A stretch of 10,136 nucleotides of DNA, from positions 1-10,136 of the forward strand of contig JARFPV010000494.1 of NCBI GenBank assembly GCA_029288115.1, in the 5' to 3' direction. The notes under the pieces are model-generated. The model saw nothing but the letters and a program-made list of their open reading frames with translations, searched no databases and had not been told where the DNA came from. The stretch is from Akkermansiaceae bacterium. GTDB taxonomy: Bacteria; Verrucomicrobiota; Verrucomicrobiia; Verrucomicrobiales; Akkermansiaceae. This document shows positions 6,576-10,136 of this stretch, piece after piece. Position 1 is the first letter of the stretch; the number at the start of each line of letters is the position of its first letter. The position numbers and the translations under genes were made by a program.

Positions 6576-9500
6576 CTACACGGTTGGCAGTTCCTCACGT
6601 AAAAACGGAGCGGTGCGGGAGGTTTTGGATTTGGCGATGTGCTCGGGGGTGCCTTGGGTGACGATGCGACCACCTTTTTCCCCGGCTTCGGGACCGAGGT
6701 CGATGATGTAGTCCGCTTCGGCCATGATGGCGGTGTGGTGCTCGATGACAACGACAGTGTGGCCTTCATCGACGAGTCGGTGCAGCACATCGATGAGTTT
6801 TTCCACATCCTGCTGGTGCAGCCCAATGCTAGGTTCCTCGATTAGATAGAGGTGGTTTTTTTGTCCAGCCCCCTTGCGTACAGTTTTGCGTCCCTTGGTA
6901 AGTTCGGATACAAGTTTGATACGCTGCGCCTCACCGCCGGAAACAGTGGGGGAGGGTTGGCCGAGTTGGAGATAGCCTAATCCGGTGTCGTCTAGCAGTT
7001 TAAGTGTGCGATGCAGTTTCGGTTGAGCTGAAAAGAATTCGGCGGCCTCGCGGATGCTCATCCTGAGAACTTCACCGATGTTCTTTCCATTGTAGCGGAC
7101 GTCGAGTGTAGGCAAATTATAGCGCATTTCGTGGCACGACTCGCAGGGAATCCAGGTGGTGGGCAGGAAATCCATCTCCAGCTTGATGCGGCCGTTGCCC
7201 TTGCATTCAGGGCACTGGCCTTCCGCATTGTTAAATGAGAACCGTGACGCGGTGTAGCCGCGGGTACGTGCATCGGGGAGCTGGGCAAAGAGTTGGCGAA
7301 TGGTGTCAAAAAGTTTGACGTAGGTTGCCGGGCAGGAGCGTGAAGTTTTTCCTATCGGGGTTTGATCAACTTCGTAGCAGGATTTTATACCTTCAAAACC
7401 GGTGGCGGTTTTGAAGGGGTTTTGAGTGTTGGATGTTGAGTGTTGAGTTGTTTTTCGGGCGAGGCGACCGGAGGTCGCCGCCACAGCGAGGCAGCCGCGC
7501 ATGAGGGAGGACTTGCCGCAACCTGAAACACCGGTGAGCACAGTGAGCCGACCTAATGGAATACGGGCGTCAATGCCCCTGAGGTTGTTGGCGGTGCAAC
7601 CGTTGACGCGCAACCAACCGGATTTTGCGGTGGGCTTGGGAATGCTGCGTCGGGGGGCAAGTTTTGAATTTTGAGTGTTGAGTGTTGAGTTTTTAAATAG
7701 CCGGCCCCCTTCGACTCCTGCGCCGGGGCCGAGTTCGATCAGGGAATTTGCCCGTGATATGGTTTCGTCATCGTGTTCCACAACTAGCAATGAATTGCCC
7801 CGTTTTCTGAGTGATTCCAAGGTGTCGAGCAGCTTGACATTGTCACGTGGGTGCAGGCCAATGGTTGGCTCATCAAGCACGTAAAGCACGCCCCGTAGAT
7901 TGCTGCCGAGCTGGGCGGCCAGACGGATTCGCTGGGACTCTCCACCGGAGAGGGTGTCCGCTGAACGGTCGAGCTGAAGGTATCCAAGGCCTACGTGATT
8001 CAGAAAATGGAGTCGTTGAATGATTTCGGGAAGAATATCCCGCGCGATGATTTTTTCCCTACCTGTGAATGCCCATCCTTCTAACAAACTTATAGCATCC
8101 ACCACGGAGAGCTTATTGACGGAGTGGATAGGGTGATTGTGAATCAACACGTGGCGGGAGTCCTCACGCAACCGGGCGCCATGGCAACTTGGGCAGGTGA
8201 CTGAATGTTGAGCTTTGAGTTTTGAGTTTTGAGTTTGAAGTTCCTCGTGGATTTCAGCCTCGAGTTCTGAGTTATACTGATCTTTCTTGGAGCGATTGCT
8301 GGTCGCTGTTACGGTGCCGTAGCCTCGGCATTCTGGGCACCATCCGCGATGTGAGTTGAACGAGAAATGATGCGGATCGGGTTCCTCGAAGGATCTGCCG
8401 GTAGCTTCAGATACACGTTGGGTGCTGAATGTTTGGAGTTTGGGATTTGATGTTTGGAGTTTAACAGCGCAGCTGCCTTTACCAAGGGTGAGAGCTTGTT
8501 CCGTAGAATCACAAACGGCGAAAATGTCGTGCGGTTGATAGCGTTTCAACGGTTGAAAACCCTCGGTTTCCATGAGCTCGCCATCAACTAACAGATGTTT
8601 GATTCCTTTCGTAGCTGCGGCTGCGGCTATGTCCGTGTGATAACCTTTGCGGGCACGAACAAGGGGAGCTAGTATGAGTAGCTTTTTATTTTTTCGCCTC
8701 AGTGCCTTGATCTGCTTTTCGATGGCTTCGGGAGTCTGGGAAACCACGGGTTCACCGGATTCTGGACAGTGTTGGATGCCTAGTTTGGCGTAGAGAAGAC
8801 GTAGGAAATGATAGATTTCTGTAACCGTTCCGGTGGTGGACTTGCCTCCACCACGGGAGACTCGCTGCTCAATGGCGACGGTAGGGGGAAGTCCAGTGAT
8901 GCGGTCCACGTCGGGTTTTTCCAGCTGCCCTGCAAACTGACGTGCGTAGGGTGACATCGAATCGAGAAAACGCCGCTGGCCTTCCGCAAAAACGATGTCG
9001 AATGCGAGGGTGGATTTTCCAGATCCTGATAAACCGGTGACGACGACGAGCTCATCTCGCGGTATATCCACGGTGATATTCTTCAGGTTGTGCTCCCTTG
9101 CTCCGCTGATTTGGATGGCGTTAGAAGTAGAAGCCTTTTTCAAACTCTTGCTCTTTGTTGAGGCTTTGGTGGAGTCCTCTGCTCCCCGAAGGGCTACGGC
9201 TGTTTCTGTTTTTTGTTTGAGTATCTGTTCCGGTGTGCCTGTGAAGACGATTTTCCCTCCGTCTTTACCTGGCCCTGGTCCGAGGTCGATGAGATGGTCT
9301 GCGGAGCGGATAACATCAAGATTATGCTCAATGACTAACAGAGTGTGGCCTGATTCTGTAAGGCGGTGGAAAACCTGCAAGAGCTTCTCGACATCAACAA
9401 AATGCAAACCCGTTGTTGGTTCATCCAAAATAAGAAGGAGAGGGGAGGAATTGGTGGTGTTTGTTAGGAGTTTGCAAAGTTTGAGACGCTGTGATTCACC

Positions 9501-10039
9501 GCCGGACAGAGTATTCAGTGGTTGGCCTAGGCGGAGGTAGCCGAGCCCGACGTCAATGAGTGGCTGCAGGCTGGTGGTGATTTTGTTCAGCAGGCGATGT
9601 TCCTTGGCATCGGTCTCGATGCTGGATGCCATATCGACGGCCTCGGTGATGGTCATGGCGAGCATCCCGGCGATGTTTCTGCCACGGTAATTGATTTCGA
9701 GCGCTTTTGCCGTATAGCGTTTGCCATCGCATTCCGGACAGGTGATGTAGAGATCAGAGAGGAACTGCATCTCGACTTTTTCAAAACCGTTACCAAGGCA
9801 ACGTTGGCAGCGACCCGTGCCGGAGTTGAAGGAAAAATACCCCGGTGTAAGGTTGTCCGCAATGGCATCGGGAGTGTTGGCAAAAAGTTGCCGTATCGCC
9901 TCGAATGCACCGGAGTGCACAGCTGGTGTGGAGCGGGGAGTGCGCGTAAGCGGCGACTGGTCGATGAGATCCACCCCACGGATATGTTCCGAACCCTTGA
10001 TCGACTTGATGGGTGCAGCTTCATCGGTGGCTGTCAGGC
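6576..10039 (-). CDS. uvrA: double-length excinuclease ABC subunit UvrA, 5' end cut off by contig edge
   Basis: UvrA is the damage-sensing ATPase of UvrABC nucleotide excision repair. Residue numbers count from the GTG at 9974, which is not the real start: the frame stays open and UvrA-like for 21 more codons to the genomic edge. The visible protein holds the end of a first UvrA unit, with zinc cysteines C56/C59/C79/C82, signature LSGGESQR (156-163) and Walker B LILDEPTTGLH. A Ser/Thr/Lys linker (about 266-284) follows. A complete second unit comes next: Walker A GLSGSGKST (314-322), LSGGESQR (675-682), LDEPTIGLH, Walker A GVSGCGKSS (815-823), zinc C921/C924/C944/C947, VSGGEAQR (1011-1018) and Walker B LIEEPSIGLH (1044-1053). 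Oddities: the first zinc site of unit 2 lacks its first Cys pair, the last Walker B has Glu for Asp, and four heptamer-repeat insertions lie in unit 2. A tandem UvrA of this kind is known from chlamydiae. Confidence 0.95.
7390..7417. repeat. perfect 11-bp hairpin inside uvrA, beside a heptamer array
   Basis: CCTTCAAAACC (7390-7400) and GGTTTTGAAGG (7407-7417) are exact complements around the 6-base loop GGTGGC. The hairpin is inside the uvrA frame (encoding about FKTATGFEG) and ends 4 bases before the heptamer array at 7422. Perfect 11-bp inverted repeats are uncommon by chance in coding DNA, so this may be part of an inserted element. Confidence 0.7.
7422..7449. repeat. heptamer array 1 in uvrA (4 units)
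   Basis: Four consecutive 7-base units: TTGAGTG, TTGGATG, TTGAGTG, TTGAGTT. On the coding (minus) strand they give a Gln/Asn/Ser/Thr-rich peptide (TQHSTSNTQN) between the last Walker A motif and the DQTPIGKT motif of UvrA unit 2. Canonical UvrA has unrelated sequence there. Confidence 0.85.
7463..7479. repeat. perfect 7-bp GC-rich hairpin beside heptamer array 1
   Basis: GGCGACC (7463-7469) and GGTCGCC (7473-7479) pair exactly around a 3-base loop. With the hairpin at 7390-7417 it brackets heptamer array 1. It lies in the uvrA frame (encoding about ATSGRLA). Confidence 0.55.
7664..7691. repeat. heptamer array 2 in uvrA (4 units)
   Basis: Units TTGAATT, TTGAGTG, TTGAGTG, TTGAGTT in the same orientation as array 1. 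The coding strand gives NSTLNTQNSKL, which sits in the linker between the first and second nucleotide-binding domains of UvrA unit 2, a region tolerant of length change. Confidence 0.85.
8201..8235. repeat. heptamer array 3 in uvrA (5 units)
   Basis: Units CTGAATG, TTGAGCT, then three exact TTGAGTT. The coding strand gives about LQTQNSKLKAQHSV, placed immediately before the CPSC zinc cysteine pair of UvrA unit 2. Weak heptamer-like sequence may continue to about 8272. Confidence 0.8.
8425..8466. repeat. heptamer array 4 in uvrA (6 degenerate units)
   Basis: Units CTGAATG, TTTGGAG, TTTGGGA, TTTGATG, TTTGGAG, TTTAACA. This is the most diverged array but it keeps the 7-base period and shares its CTGAATGTT edge with array 3. 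The coding strand gives KLQTSNPKLQTFS, upstream of the first zinc region of UvrA unit 2. Confidence 0.7.
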
Positions 10040-10111
10040 CTGTCTCTTATACACATCTCCGAGCCCACGAGACATATCTGCTTATCGCGTATGCCGTCTT
10101 CTGCTTGTAAA
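10040..10111 (+). other. Nextera/Illumina i7 adapter read-through (not genomic)
   Basis: The Nextera mosaic end CTGTCTCTTATACACATCT is at 10040-10058, followed by CCGAGCCCACGAGAC (10059-10073). Next come ten bases that fit an index read (10074-10083), and then the P7 flow-cell sequence at 10084-10107 with one mismatch at 10087. Genomic sequence therefore ends at 10039. Confidence 0.98.
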
Positions 10112-10136
10112 GGGGGGGGGGGGGGGGGGGGGGGGG
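10112..10136 (+). other. poly-G sequencing artefact
   Basis: 25 consecutive G follow the end of the adapter. This is what two-colour Illumina chemistry reports when the read passes the end of the fragment and no signal remains. Confidence 0.97.

Noticed and set aside
7702..7731. CGGCCCC/GGGGCCG inverted repeat next to heptamer array 2
   Set aside because: The bases encode the conserved ELGPGAGVEGG segment of UvrA, so codon constraint and GC content explain it; the loop is 16 bases long.
7422..8466. CRISPR array
   Set aside because: The repeats are 7-base tandem units without spacers, located inside a coding frame, and there are no cas genes.
8995..9540. 181-residue plus-strand reading frame
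   Set aside because: It is a shadow opposite the conserved Walker and signature regions of UvrA, with no family-like sequence of its own.
9817..10110. 97-residue plus-strand reading frame at the right end
   Set aside because: It is a shadow of UvrA fused to adapter-derived residues (SYTHLRAHET...), so it is an artefact.

Overview
The window looks like a bacterial contig from the PVC superphylum, most likely Verrucomicrobiota. The reasons are a secreted protein with an SLA1-homology-1 (SHD1-like) domain, a double-length UvrA of the type known from Chlamydiae, and no Shine-Dalgarno-like sequence before any start codon I checked. This assignment is inferred from gene content. I could not run a search.

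Layout. At the left edge is the C-terminal part of a GT35 alpha-glucan phosphorylase-family gene (+), with two in-frame stops in its first 134 bases. A hairpin (564-614) separates it from a convergent orphan membrane protein (625-1443, -). Divergent from that gene is a likely two-gene operon: a gamma-carbonic anhydrase-type hexapeptide protein (1537-2076) and a DUF151 bifunctional-nuclease protein (2091-2543). The latter overlaps tail-to-tail by 4 bases with a secreted subtilisin-like S8 protease carrying a CARDB-like domain (2540-4135, -). A 248-base divergent gap holds an inverted repeat. It is followed by a small lipoprotein (4384-4734, +) with a clear intrinsic terminator, then fmt (4846-5799, +). 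Convergent to fmt are a secreted SHD1-like protein (5806-6534, -) and, upstream of it on the same strand, a very long uvrA (6576 to the right end, -).

The genes are mostly housekeeping: translation initiation (fmt), nucleotide excision repair (uvrA) and glycogen metabolism (phosphorylase), plus envelope or secreted proteins. They do not form one pathway, and I see no defence system, CRISPR array, prophage or transposase.

The most unusual content is inside uvrA. The visible part holds the second half of one UvrA unit followed by a whole second UvrA unit in one reading frame. The second unit is interrupted by four short arrays of a degenerate heptanucleotide (core TTGAGTK on the + strand), all in the same orientation, all in frame, and all at loops or linkers. 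One array lies between two perfect hairpins.

The last 97 bases (10040-10136) are not genomic. They are Nextera transposase/i7 adapter read-through followed by a poly-G run. They cut off uvrA and create a spurious plus-strand reading frame.
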